Assembly: GCA_039980135.1 (NCBI GenBank)
Contig: JBDXCV010000003.1
Location: forward strand, 248,001-312,000
DNA: 64,000 nucleotides
Source: Alphaproteobacteria bacterium
GTDB taxonomy: Bacteria; Pseudomonadota; Alphaproteobacteria; UBA6615
Direction: 5' to 3'
Below are positions 8,978 through 16,771 of this stretch, piece after piece. The notes below the pieces were generated by a model. It was not told the DNA's origin, did not search any database, and saw only the letters and a list, made by a program, of their open reading frames with translations. Each line of letters starts with the position of its first letter. The first letter of the stretch is position 1. Made by a program: the position numbers and the translations under genes.

Positions 8978-9012
8978 GAGAAACGGCCCCTCCGGGGGCC
9001 GTTCTCGTTTCG
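8978..9012 (+). terminator. intrinsic terminator after fabI
   Basis: A GC-rich stem (GAG-A-AACGGCCCC / GGGGCCGTT-CTC, loop TCCG, one bulged A) lies 23 bases after the fabI stop and is followed by a short tract GTTT. It sits between convergent genes and could also slow transcription arriving from the PiT gene. Confidence 0.7.
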
Positions 9013-9028
9013 GCGTCGGCGTTTCGCC

Positions 9029-10516
9029 CTAAACCACCAGCGACAGCCCGAAGAAGACCAGCGCCGACATGATCGCCGTGGCCGGCACCGTGATCACCCA
9101 TGCTGCGATGATTGTCAGGAAGTGGGAACGGCGGACCAGCCGGCGATGCCGCAACACCTCGGGCGGCAGCGGCGCTTCCTCCGCGTCCACGTCCGACTTG
9201 CCCGCGCGCGTGACCATCTCGCGCCGCCGTTTGGAACGCCTGGTGTAATGCTCGCGAAAAAAGCCGACGCCGAACACAGCGCCGACCGCGATATGGGTCG
9301 AGCTGACCGGCAGGCCGAGCCAGGATGCGATGATCACCGTGATCGCCGCGGAAAGCGCCACGCAATAGGCGCGCATCGGGTTCATCTTGGTGATCTGATC
9401 GCCGACCATGCGGATGAGTTTCGGCCCGTAAAGGAACAGGCCGAGGCTGATGCCAAATGCGCCGATGGTCATGATCCAGATCGGCACCTCCACCTTGCTG
9501 GCGATGTCGCCTGACTGAACCGTCGAGATGATCGCCGCCAGCGGGCCGATGGCGTTGGCCACGTCGTTTGCACCATGGGCAAACGACAGCAGGGCGGCCG
9601 AACAGATCAGCGGTATCCGGAACAGCACCCGGAGCGACTGGTTTCGGTTCTCCATGCCCTTGGATTGGCGGCGGATCAGCGGGCGCATGATCACCCACAC
9701 GGCCGCGAATGTGACCAGAGAGACGATGATGACGGTCTGTATGTCCGGCCGCCAGATACGCTTGAAACCCTTGACCGCCAGGTACCAGGCAAACGCGCCG
9801 GCCATGATCGCCACCAGCATGGGCACCCATCGCCGGGCTGCGGCGATCTTGTCGTCCCGGTAGATCAGGTTGATCTTGATGAAGGCGAGAAACCCGGCGG
9901 CGATCACCCCGCCGAGTACCGGTGAGATGACCCAGCTCGCCGCGATTGCGCCCATCGTGCCCCAGTTGACGAGCTGGAAACCGACGGCGGCGATACCCGC
10001 GCCCATGACCCCGCCGACGACGGAATGGGTCGTGGACACGGGCGCGCCGACAAAGGTGGCGAGATTGACCCATAGCGCCGCCGAGATCAGCGCCGCCATC
10101 ATCGCCAGCACGAAGATGCTCGAATCCTCCACCAGCGACGGGTCGATGATCCCCTTGGAGATCGTGTTGACCACGTCACCGCCCGCCAGCAGCGCGCCCG
10201 CGCTTTCGAAGACGGCGGCGATGACCAGCGCGCCGAACATGGTCAGCGCGCGCGATCCCACCGCCGGGCCGACATTGTTGGCCACGTCGTTGGCGCCGAT
10301 ATTCAGCGCCATGTAACCACCGAGGATGGCCGCAACGACGACCATCGCCGTGTCCGACGACAACCCCACCAGGGCCGCGGCCAGCAACGCGGACAGGCCC
10401 AGGAAAATCACCGCAATCCCATGCGAGCGAAGGCCGCCGGCCATCGAACGGGTCGCCGCCTCGACATGAACGAGCTTCTCCAGGTCCTTGTCGAGGGTTT
10501 GCTTGGTCAAGCTCAT
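9029..10516 (-). CDS. pit: PiT-family low-affinity phosphate transporter
   Basis: This 495-residue membrane protein carries the two duplicated PiT signatures, GANDVANNVGPAVGSRA and GANDVANAIGPLAA, plus PVSTTHSVVGGVMGAG and PVSSTHIAVGAVFGVG. It imports inorganic phosphate as a metal-phosphate complex driven by H+ or Na+. The ATG at 10516 is chosen because AAGGAAG lies 6 bases upstream; the longer reading adds about 30 Arg-rich residues overlapping the previous gene. It follows the Nudix gene by 34 bases and is probably co-transcribed with it. The DUF47/PhoU-like partner that often accompanies Pit is absent here. Confidence 0.93.
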   Translation of the reverse strand: MSLTKQTLDKDLEKLVHVEAATRSMAGGLRSHGIAVIFLGLSALLAAALVGLSSDTAMVVVAAILGGYMALNIGANDVANNVGPAVGSRALTMFGALVIAAVFESAGALLAGGDVVNTISKGIIDPSLVEDSSIFVLAMMAALISAALWVNLATFVGAPVSTTHSVVGGVMGAGIAAVGFQLVNWGTMGAIAASWVISPVLGGVIAAGFLAFIKINLIYRDDKIAAARRWVPMLVAIMAGAFAWYLAVKGFKRIWRPDIQTVIIVSLVTFAAVWVIMRPLIRRQSKGMENRNQSLRVLFRIPLICSAALLSFAHGANDVANAIGPLAAIISTVQSGDIASKVEVPIWIMTIGAFGISLGLFLYGPKLIRMVGDQITKMNPMRAYCVALSAAITVIIASWLGLPVSSTHIAVGAVFGVGFFREHYTRRSKRRREMVTRAGKSDVDAEEAPLPPEVLRHRRLVRRSHFLTIIAAWVITVPATAIMSALVFFGLSLVV

Positions 10517-10550
10517 CGGTCTTCCTTTCGGGTCACCCTGATACCGGCCA

Positions 10551-11072
10551 TCAGACGGCCGGGCCCGGTGCCGGCGTATCGCCGCACCCGGTCTCCATTT
10601 CGGCAAGAATGGTGTGCAGCGTCTCCCCGCCGCGCGCGGACAGGCGCGTCAGGAGGCGCGCTGCATCCCCGTCACCGACGGTTTCAGCCGCCTCATCGAG
10701 GGTGAGCCAGCGGCGATCACGTTTCTTGCGCTCGCGCCACTTGTCTCGCACCTCATGGACGTGCAGCGCGAAAACAAACACATGGGCATCCACCGAATAG
10801 CCGGCTCGCATGGCCTTGCTGTATCTGTATTCGCCGACAGGCATGGGATGGATGGCGCCGGTGACCCCGGCCTCCTCCTGCGCCTCGCGCATCGCGGAAT
10901 CGGCCAGCGTCTCGCGGCCCTTCGGCCACCCCTTGGGCAGAATCCAGCGCGACCCGTCTTCGTGGCTTTCCCGTTTCCGGCGCGAGGTCACAAGCAACAC
11001 CTCGAAACTCCCGTCACGCAGGGCGAACGGCAGGGCAGCAACCTGTTGAACGGGTTTCAGTGACTTGAACAC
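10551..11072 (-). CDS. Nudix hydrolase
   Basis: The full Nudix box is present: GWPKGRETLADSAMREAQEEAGV fits Gx5Ex7REUxEExGU exactly, although only its two halves are informative (GWPKGRE and REAQEEAGV). The segment RWILPKGWPKG just before resembles diphosphoinositol/dinucleotide polyphosphate hydrolases. The GTG at 11072 gives a standard 173 residues; longer readings starting at 11198 or 11306 add unconserved sequence overlapping the region upstream of the divergent hydroxylase genes. The start is therefore uncertain. It lies directly upstream of the PiT gene, so a phosphate-related role is plausible but inferred. Confidence 0.82.
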   Translation of the reverse strand: MFKSLKPVQQVAALPFALRDGSFEVLLVTSRRKRESHEDGSRWILPKGWPKGRETLADSAMREAQEEAGVTGAIHPMPVGEYRYSKAMRAGYSVDAHVFVFALHVHEVRDKWRERKKRDRRWLTLDEAAETVGDGDAARLLTRLSARGGETLHTILAEMETGCGDTPAPGPAV

Positions 11073-11320
11073 GGATGGGCCGATGCGCTTCCTGTTTATT
11101 GCACTTTCGTGGCAACCCACATTAGTCCGACCCGGCCGATTCAGACGAGAATACAAGCTTCCGGGTTGGGGACAGAATCCGGCGGCTATTTTCCCCATCG
11201 TCGGGCTGTTCCTGACCGCCCGAGCCGTGTAGCCTTTGGATATCTGCGGTCCATCGAAATTCTGCCCTCCAGAGCAGGACGGCCGCGGGTGGGGAAAGAG
11301 AAACAATTGCGGAATTCAAC

Positions 11321-12190
11321 ATGACAGATATCCAGTATCTGGCGCCGACGTCGCTCGACGACGCGATCGGTGCCTACGCGGGCGCCGGTGGCGCAGGGCG
11401 CATCCTGGCCGGCGGCACCGACCTCCTGGTCCAGATGCAGGCGGGCATGGTCGCGCCCGGCCTGATCGTCGACATCAAGAACATCGCCGAGGTGACGGGC
11501 ATCGAGGAGACCGCCGAGGGCGGCTTCATCGTCGGCGCCGCCGTCTCCGGTGCCGCGCTCGAAAAGCATGCCGGCTTCGCCGCGGCCTGGCCCGGTGTCC
11601 TGGAGGGGTTGAACCTGATCGGCTCGACCCAGATTCAGGGCCGCGCGTCGCTGGGCGGCAATCTGTGCAACGGCTCACCGGCCGCCGACAGCGTGCCGGC
11701 CATGGTCGCCGCCGGCGCCATCCTGACGGTGCAGGGCCCCGACGGGCGCCGCGAGATCGCGGTCGAGGATGTGCCCACGGGTCCGGGCAAGACCAGCCTG
11801 AAGCCCGGCGAGATCGCGGTCAGCTTCGCCTTCCCGCCCCGCGCGGTCGGCCAGGGCGACGCCTATCTGCGGATGATCCCGCGCACCGAGATGGATATCG
11901 CCGTCGTCGGTGTCGGCGTGAACCTCACCCTCGAAGGCGGGGTCTGCACCTCAGCCCGGGTCGGGCTCGGTGCCGTCGCACCGACGGTGCTGCTCGTCGA
12001 GGACGCCGCCAAGGCGCTGATCGGCACCAAACTCGAGGACAGCGCGCTGGAGGCCGCCGCTGCGGCATGCAGTGCGGCCTGCAACCCGATCGACGACAAG
12101 CGTGGCACGATCGCCTACCGCACCCGGGTCGCCGGGGTCCTGCTGAAGCGCACGGCCGCCATCGCCGCCGAACGCTCGCTGCGAACATAA
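11321..12190 (+). CDS. molybdenum hydroxylase, FAD-binding medium subunit
   Basis: This is the FAD-binding subunit (289 residues) of a xanthine-dehydrogenase/CO-dehydrogenase-family enzyme. Visible FAD motifs are AGGTDLLVQMQAG near residue 28 and TQIQGRASLGGNLCNGSPAAD near 100-120 (the TIGG-type and GGN pyrophosphate-binding loops). It passes electrons from the 2Fe-2S clusters of the small subunit to an acceptor. The gene order medium-small-large is the Cox-type order. The small subunit follows after 27 bases. Confidence 0.93.
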   Translation: MTDIQYLAPTSLDDAIGAYAGAGGAGRILAGGTDLLVQMQAGMVAPGLIVDIKNIAEVTGIEETAEGGFIVGAAVSGAALEKHAGFAAAWPGVLEGLNLIGSTQIQGRASLGGNLCNGSPAADSVPAMVAAGAILTVQGPDGRREIAVEDVPTGPGKTSLKPGEIAVSFAFPPRAVGQGDAYLRMIPRTEMDIAVVGVGVNLTLEGGVCTSARVGLGAVAPTVLLVEDAAKALIGTKLEDSALEAAAAACSAACNPIDDKRGTIAYRTRVAGVLLKRTAAIAAERSLRT

Positions 12191-12217
12191 GTCCGGATAA
12201 AAGAGAGAGCCTGAACC

Positions 12218-12697
12218 ATGGCAAAACTTCACATTTCCACCACCATCAACGGCGAGCCCGAGGAATTCCTGTGCACGCCCGACGAGACGATGCTCGACGT
12301 GCTGCGCAACCAGCTCGACCTGACCGGCGCCAAGGAAGGCTGCGGCTCGGGCGACTGCGGGGCCTGCTCGATCACGCTCGACGGCACGCTCGTCTGTTCC
12401 TGCCTGATGCTGGCCGCCGAGGCCGAAGGCAAGGCGATCACCACCATCGAGGGGATGGCCGAGGGCGAGACCCTGCACCCGCTGCAGCAGAAATTCCTGG
12501 AAGAGGCCGCCCTGCAATGCGGCATCTGCACCCCGGGCATGCTGATCGCGGCCAAGGCGCTGCTCGACGAGAACCCGGACCCGACGGAAACCGAAGTCCG
12601 GTTCTGGCTGGCCGGCAATCTGTGCCGCTGCACGGGCTATGACAAAATCATCCGCGCGGTGCTCGACACCGCCGCCGACATGCGGGGGGCAAGCTAA
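12218..12697 (+). CDS. molybdenum hydroxylase, 2Fe-2S small subunit
   Basis: The 159-residue small subunit holds two [2Fe-2S] clusters. The plant-ferredoxin-type site is GCGSGDCGACSITLDG near 42-57 with a fourth Cys in LVCSC, and the second, helical-domain site comprises CGICTPGM and CRCTGYDKI. Length and both motifs are standard for CoxS/HcrC/XdhC-type subunits. Electrons flow from the molybdenum site through these clusters to FAD. Its stop codon overlaps the start of the large subunit gene (TAATG), indicating translational coupling. Confidence 0.96.
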   Translation: MAKLHISTTINGEPEEFLCTPDETMLDVLRNQLDLTGAKEGCGSGDCGACSITLDGTLVCSCLMLAAEAEGKAITTIEGMAEGETLHPLQQKFLEEAALQCGICTPGMLIAAKALLDENPDPTETEVRFWLAGNLCRCTGYDKIIRAVLDTAADMRGAS

Positions 12698-14946
12698 TGA
12701 GCGATTCCAACAACAAGTGGATCGGCGAAAACACGATCCGTCCCGACGGCGCCGACAAGGTGACCGGACGCGCAGCCTTCGCGGCCGACACATCCATGCC
12801 CGGCATGATCTGGGGCAAGGTGCTGCGCAGCCCGCACGCCCATGCCGTAATCAAAAGCATCGACACGTCGAAGGCCGAGGCCCTGCCCGGCGTGAAGGCA
12901 GTGATGACCGCCGCCGACATCGTCGACTTCCCCGTCGACACGCCGGTGGCACTCGGCATTCAGGACATGCGCTGGATGTGCCGCAACGTGATGGCCCGCG
13001 AGAAGGCGCTGTTCCACGGCCACCCGGTCGCCGCCGTCGCGGCCATGACCGAGGCCATCGCGGCCGAGGCCTGCAAGCTCATCGAGGTGGACTACGACGT
13101 CCTGCCCCACGCGATTGAAATCGACGACGCGCTCGCCGACGATGCCCCCATCCTGCACGACTGGATGGAGTTCGACGGCAAGCCCTCGAACATCGCGGGC
13201 ACCATCGAGCACAGCAAGGGCGATGTCGAGGCCGGCTTCGCCGAGGCCGATGTGGTCATCGAGCGGGACTTCACGACCCGGCCGGTGCATCAGGGCTATA
13301 TCGAGCCCCATGCCTGCCTGGTGAGCGTCGCGTCCGACAACAAGACCACCATCTGGTCGTCGAGCCAGGGCCAGTTCATGGTCCGCGCCATGGTGGGGCT
13401 GCTCACGGGTCTCACCCAGAGCGACATCCGTGCGATCCCCGCCGAAATCGGCGGCGGCTTCGGCGGCAAGACCATCGTCTATCTCGAGCCGCTGGCGACC
13501 ATCCTGTCGAAGAAGTCCGGCCGGCCGGTGAAGATGACCATGACCCGCGAAGAGGTGATGCGCGCATCGGGACCCACGTCGGGCTCCAAGTCCACGATCA
13601 AGATCGGCGTCAAGAAGGACGGCACGATCACTGCGGCGGAAGGCCTCTACTGGCTGCAGGCCGGCGGACTGCCGGGCGCGCCCGTGCGCGGCGCGGTCGG
13701 CTGTGCGCTGGCGCCCTACGACATCCCCAACGGCCACACGCTGGGTTACGACGTGGTCTGCAACCGCTCCAAAGTCGCGGCCTATCGCGCCCCGGGTGCG
13801 CCCATCGGCGCCTTCGGCGTCGAATGCGTGCTCGACGAGCTGGCCGAGGAAATCGGCATGGATCCGCTGGATCTGCGGCTCAAGAACGCCGCGAAGGAAG
13901 GCACCGAAGCCGTCCACGGCCCGGTCTATCCGGTCATGGGTTATGTCGAATCCCTCACGTCGGCCAAGGCCCATGAGCATTACAACGCGCCGCTCGGCCC
14001 CAACCAGGGTCGCGGCGTGGCGAGTGGTTTCTGGTTCAACGCGGGCGGTGAATCCTCAGCGCAAGTGAACATCACCGAGGACGGCAATGTCGTCGTCACC
14101 ACCGGCCATCCGGATATCGGCGGCTCGCGCGCCGGCATCGCCAACATCTGCGCCGAGCTGCTCGGCATCGATTACAAGCGGATCTCGGTCCTGATCGGCG
14201 ACACGGCGACCATCGGCTTCTCGAACCTGACCGGCGGCAGCCGCGTCCTGTTCGCCTCGTCCATGGTGGTCACGGAATCGACCCGGACGGTCATCCGCAC
14301 CCTGTGCGAGCTGGCCGCCAAGATCTGGGATATCGACCCGGATGCGGTGACATGGGAAGACGGAGAGGCCCGCCCGGCCGGTGCCAACGCCGGCAAGTTC
14401 GACCCGCTCACCCTGGCCGAGCTGGCGGCCCGCGCCAACGAGACCGGCGGGCCCATCGGCGCCGGCGCCCAGGTCAACACGACGGGCGCGGAAGGCGGCT
14501 TCGGCACGCATATCTGTGATGTCGAGGTGGACCCCGAGCTGGGGATCGCCCGGGTGATCCGCTACACCGTGCTCATGGATGTGGGCCGGGCGGTCCATCC
14601 GGCCTATGTCGAGGGCCAGATGCAGGGCGGTGCTGCCCAGGCCATTGGTTGGGCCCTGAACGAGGAATACCTCTACGACAAGGACGGCAAGGTCGATAAT
14701 CCCGGCTTCCTGGATTACCGCATGCCCGTCGCGTCCGACCTGCCGATGATCGACACCCACATCATCGAGGTCCCGAACCCCAAGCACCCGCAAGGCGTGC
14801 GCGGGGTCGGCGAGGTGCCGCTGGTGCCCGGCCTGGCGGCCGTGCGCAACGCGGTCCACAACGCCACCGGCATCCGCTTCAACGACCTGCCGCTATCGCC
14901 GCCGCGCATCCTCGCGGCGCTGGATGTGCGCGAGGCTGCGGAGTAA
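12697..14946 (+). CDS. molybdenum hydroxylase, molybdopterin-binding large subunit
   Basis: This 749-residue catalytic subunit binds molybdopterin and hydroxylates its substrate with water-derived oxygen. Seen are EIGGGFGGKT near 250, the active-site loop AYRAPGAPIGAFG near 365, and the C-terminal GVRGVGEVPLVPG with the likely catalytic Glu. The loop is not the AYxCSFR of form I CO dehydrogenase nor the AYRGAGR of form II, so CO oxidation is unlikely. 4-hydroxybenzoyl-CoA reductase-like, nicotinate/isoquinoline-type or unknown N-heterocycle/aldehyde hydroxylases are alternatives. No maturation gene (CoxD/XdhC type) is seen nearby. Confidence 0.93.
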   Translation: MSDSNNKWIGENTIRPDGADKVTGRAAFAADTSMPGMIWGKVLRSPHAHAVIKSIDTSKAEALPGVKAVMTAADIVDFPVDTPVALGIQDMRWMCRNVMAREKALFHGHPVAAVAAMTEAIAAEACKLIEVDYDVLPHAIEIDDALADDAPILHDWMEFDGKPSNIAGTIEHSKGDVEAGFAEADVVIERDFTTRPVHQGYIEPHACLVSVASDNKTTIWSSSQGQFMVRAMVGLLTGLTQSDIRAIPAEIGGGFGGKTIVYLEPLATILSKKSGRPVKMTMTREEVMRASGPTSGSKSTIKIGVKKDGTITAAEGLYWLQAGGLPGAPVRGAVGCALAPYDIPNGHTLGYDVVCNRSKVAAYRAPGAPIGAFGVECVLDELAEEIGMDPLDLRLKNAAKEGTEAVHGPVYPVMGYVESLTSAKAHEHYNAPLGPNQGRGVASGFWFNAGGESSAQVNITEDGNVVVTTGHPDIGGSRAGIANICAELLGIDYKRISVLIGDTATIGFSNLTGGSRVLFASSMVVTESTRTVIRTLCELAAKIWDIDPDAVTWEDGEARPAGANAGKFDPLTLAELAARANETGGPIGAGAQVNTTGAEGGFGTHICDVEVDPELGIARVIRYTVLMDVGRAVHPAYVEGQMQGGAAQAIGWALNEEYLYDKDGKVDNPGFLDYRMPVASDLPMIDTHIIEVPNPKHPQGVRGVGEVPLVPGLAAVRNAVHNATGIRFNDLPLSPPRILAALDVREAAE

Positions 14947-14954
14947 AAAGAGGA

Positions 14955-15572
14955 ATGGTCAAGGTGTCTTTTGATTGGAGATGGCACAAAACCAGCCGAT
15001 TTTTTCGGAGCTATATTGTCAAGTTAACAATATTGGCTCCTGCGATTGGTTACCTGATCATACTCAACCAAGAGTTTTCTTCTTTTTTCACCCTTGTATT
15101 TGATTCAGGAGCTCCCGAAGATTCTTTGAATCGCGTTTATTATATTTTCTTTGGGCTGACCTTTATCGGTGTGTCTGCTGGAATTTTTGAAATGTTCTGC
15201 CCCGCAGAAGTAAAATTGAATCATACAGATAAAGGTTTTGTCGAGTCGGAAAGGCCAATAATTACACCAGCCAGACTTCGCAAGTATGCTGCAGATATTG
15301 GGATGGTTTTATCTAAGGAGGCCGGGCGAGACGGAGCAGAAAGATCTTCAACGACCGGAATATCTTTCTCTAGCTGGAGAAACCGAAACGAAGAAGAGAT
15401 AATCGATGTGCTCACAAAGCACTTCTACACACTGTCCGAATCTAACCGGAAAACCAGGATTGCCATGAGCCTGTTGTATGGACTCGGCTGGTTCTTCTTA
15501 CTTCTACCTTCGACGCTCACGTTTATCGACGTCGCGAATATTACTTACGTGAACCAATTTTCCGGGCAATAG
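14955..15572 (+). CDS. unrecognised membrane protein in AT-rich island
   Basis: This protein of up to 205 residues has hydrophobic helices at about 19-37, 62-83 and 172-195. A polar region of about 85 residues lies between the second and third, containing SSWRNRNEEEI. I do not recognise the family. Base composition changes abruptly from GC-rich in the hydroxylase gene to clearly AT-rich here. The ATG at 14955 touches its AGAGGA; the GTG at 14964 has a better 9-base spacing and may be the real start. It converges with the XRE operon, with only 6 bases between the stop codons, and may work with it. Confidence 0.7.
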   Translation: MVKVSFDWRWHKTSRFFRSYIVKLTILAPAIGYLIILNQEFSSFFTLVFDSGAPEDSLNRVYYIFFGLTFIGVSAGIFEMFCPAEVKLNHTDKGFVESERPIITPARLRKYAADIGMVLSKEAGRDGAERSSTTGISFSSWRNRNEEEIIDVLTKHFYTLSESNRKTRIAMSLLYGLGWFFLLLPSTLTFIDVANITYVNQFSGQ

Positions 15573-15578
15573 AAGACA

Positions 15579-16103
15579 CTATGCAATGTTTATCGGGTAT
15601 TCATTTTCCGCGATTTCTACGAACATTTGGAAAATAGATATTAATGCGTCTGACGGCAAATCCCGATACTTAAAATCATAGACGAAATCCCAAATCTTTT
15701 CTTCTGTTAGATCCAAATCTCTGCCGCAGTAGACGGTCAGGTTTGAAAGCGCCACTCGTATGGCCAATGCTTCGTTGGCAAGAACCGGGGGGCCAAACGG
15801 ATTTCCATCTTCGCCGGAATATAGAGGTTTCTCACGAATAATCCATTTTACGAGGAACGCAGACCGCTTAATTGCATCTGAAAGGTCGGCGCGTGGGTCT
15901 TCAAGATGATAAGCTTTGAACCTTGCGACGTCGTCATAGGCACTTACCACAACGACGTACAACCGCGACCAATCAACAGTTAAAGGTGCCTCGGTTTCAC
16001 TCTCATATTCGTCGACGAAGTTCTGAACAATTTCTCCCAAGTCTTGAAACCGGGACGCCATCTGCTCTTCGGAGAATAAGTACTCCGTTTCATCGTCATG
16101 CAT
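15579..16103 (-). CDS. unrecognised acidic protein, last gene of the XRE operon
   Basis: The 174-residue protein has a strongly acidic N-terminus (many Asp/Glu in the first 45 residues) followed by mixed helical segments such as SAFLVKWIIREKPL, NEALAIRVALSNL and ALISIFQMFVEIAENE. No signal peptide, membrane helix or catalytic motif was recognised. It starts 16 bases after the small basic protein gene and is in the same orientation as the XRE gene, so a three-gene transcript is likely. The acidic/basic pairing with the upstream protein recalls toxin-antitoxin or effector-immunity pairs, but nothing in the sequence proves it. Confidence 0.72.
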   Translation of the reverse strand: MHDDETEYLFSEEQMASRFQDLGEIVQNFVDEYESETEAPLTVDWSRLYVVVVSAYDDVARFKAYHLEDPRADLSDAIKRSAFLVKWIIREKPLYSGEDGNPFGPPVLANEALAIRVALSNLTVYCGRDLDLTEEKIWDFVYDFKYRDLPSDALISIFQMFVEIAENEYPINIA

Positions 16104-16119
16104 GGAATGTGCTTAGCCG

Positions 16120-16341
16120 CTAAGGTCGCTCAAACGAAGATTTTCTAAACCGTGCAACAGCCGATAGATACTTCTTCGTAAAGTTCGGACCAATTCGCTT
16201 ATCTGCGGCTATGAGTTTCCCGCTATCGTAAGGCTCGTCACTATTACGCTTTCGCGCATGCGCGATGTGATAGAGATCACCCTCTCGATCAGAGAGACTC
16301 CCGTACAATTCCGCTAGTTGCTCTCTACTTTTTCTCGACAT
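16120..16341 (-). CDS. unrecognised small basic protein, overlaps the XRE gene
   Basis: The 73-residue protein is rich in Lys/Arg, particularly in the last 35 residues (ADKRIGPNFTKKYLSAV, then RFRKSSFERP). The ATG at 16341 lies inside the end of the XRE gene, with GAGGAA about 10 bases upstream; a TTG six codons earlier is an alternative. The 17-base overlap with the XRE reading frame suggests coupled translation. No family was recognised. The composition would suit nucleic-acid binding or a small ribonuclease-like protein, but no catalytic residues can be assigned. Confidence 0.62.
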   Translation of the reverse strand: MSRKSREQLAELYGSLSDREGDLYHIAHARKRNSDEPYDSGKLIAADKRIGPNFTKKYLSAVARFRKSSFERP

Positions 16342-16555
16342 CTTCTGAGACTTCCTCAATCGAAACTTTTCGTTTCAGCTCCCCTGAGAGCGCAGCCACT
16401 AAACGGACAACAGAGAGTTCCTGAACTCTCTTCCCAGTTTCAGCTTTGCTAACAGTTGCACGATCAACTTCAGCCTTTCTCGCCATCTGATTAACGGAAA
16501 GTTTTGCTTCCAATCTCAACTCTTTCAGGAGTTTGTTGCACGTCTTGAGCGCCAT
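16325..16555 (-). CDS. XRE-family helix-turn-helix regulator
   Basis: The 76-residue protein is essentially a single XRE/Cro-type HTH domain: LLKELRLEAKLSVNQMARKA, then VDRATVSKAETGK as the recognition helix region, then a final helix and a short charged tail. Length is typical of stand-alone antitoxin-like or phage-type repressors. It is the first gene of a three-gene operon. The 10-bp repeat array and TTGACA promoter upstream are the obvious candidates for its own binding sites. Low GC matches the rest of the island. Confidence 0.85.
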   Translation of the reverse strand: MALKTCNKLLKELRLEAKLSVNQMARKAEVDRATVSKAETGKRVQELSVVRLVAALSGELKRKVSIEEVSEDVEKK

Positions 16556-16604
16556 TTCGGAAAAACCAGTGCGTACTTATCCACGACATTCTCATTCCAA
16601 TAAC

Positions 16605-16633
16605 AATTGTGACCAACTTTCTACTGATGTCAA
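16605..16633 (-). promoter_or_regulatory. candidate sigma-70 promoter of the XRE operon
   Basis: On the minus strand a perfect TTGACA (16633-16628) is followed after 17 bases by ACAATT (16610-16605). Transcription would begin near 16598, about 43 bases before the XRE start codon. The -35 box shares its first three bases with the last unit of the 10-bp repeat array. Confidence 0.5.
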
Positions 16634-16680
16634 CCACTATCAGCAACTATCAGCAACCATCAGCAACCATCAGCAAGACT
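16631..16680. repeat. five tandem 10-bp direct repeats upstream of the XRE operon
   Basis: Five consecutive 10-base units read CAACCACTAT, CAGCAACTAT, CAGCAACCAT, CAGCAACCAT and CAGCAAGACT. The middle three differ by at most one base, and the outer two are degenerate. The period is one turn of DNA, so identical sites would face the same side of the helix. The array directly adjoins the -35 box of the XRE promoter and ends 48 bases before the pnp terminator stem. An operator array is the likeliest reading; a simple slippage repeat is the alternative. Confidence 0.8.
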
Positions 16681-16727
16681 CGGCTGCTATGAGATAAGCT
16701 TGGCGCTAGTCTGTTTAGAAATGGAGA

Positions 16728-16765
16728 AATCAGCCGACCACCATCTATTGTGGGGCCGGCTGATT
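16728..16765 (-). terminator. terminator hairpin after pnp
   Basis: AATCAGCCG (16728-16736) and CGGCTGATT (16757-16765) form a perfect nine-pair stem 7 bases after the pnp stop codon. On the minus strand it is followed by a T-rich stretch (TCTCCATTTC) rather than a pure T run. It would end the nusA-infB-pnp transcript ahead of the XRE promoter. Confidence 0.6.
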
Positions 16766-16771
16766 AGCCTG

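Noticed and set aside
11321-14946. Aerobic CO dehydrogenase (coxMSL)
   Set aside because: Gene order fits, but the active-site loop is AYRAPGAP, lacking the Cys of form I and not the form II sequence.
16631-16680. CRISPR array
   Set aside because: Units of 10 bases are contiguous without spacers and no cas gene is nearby.
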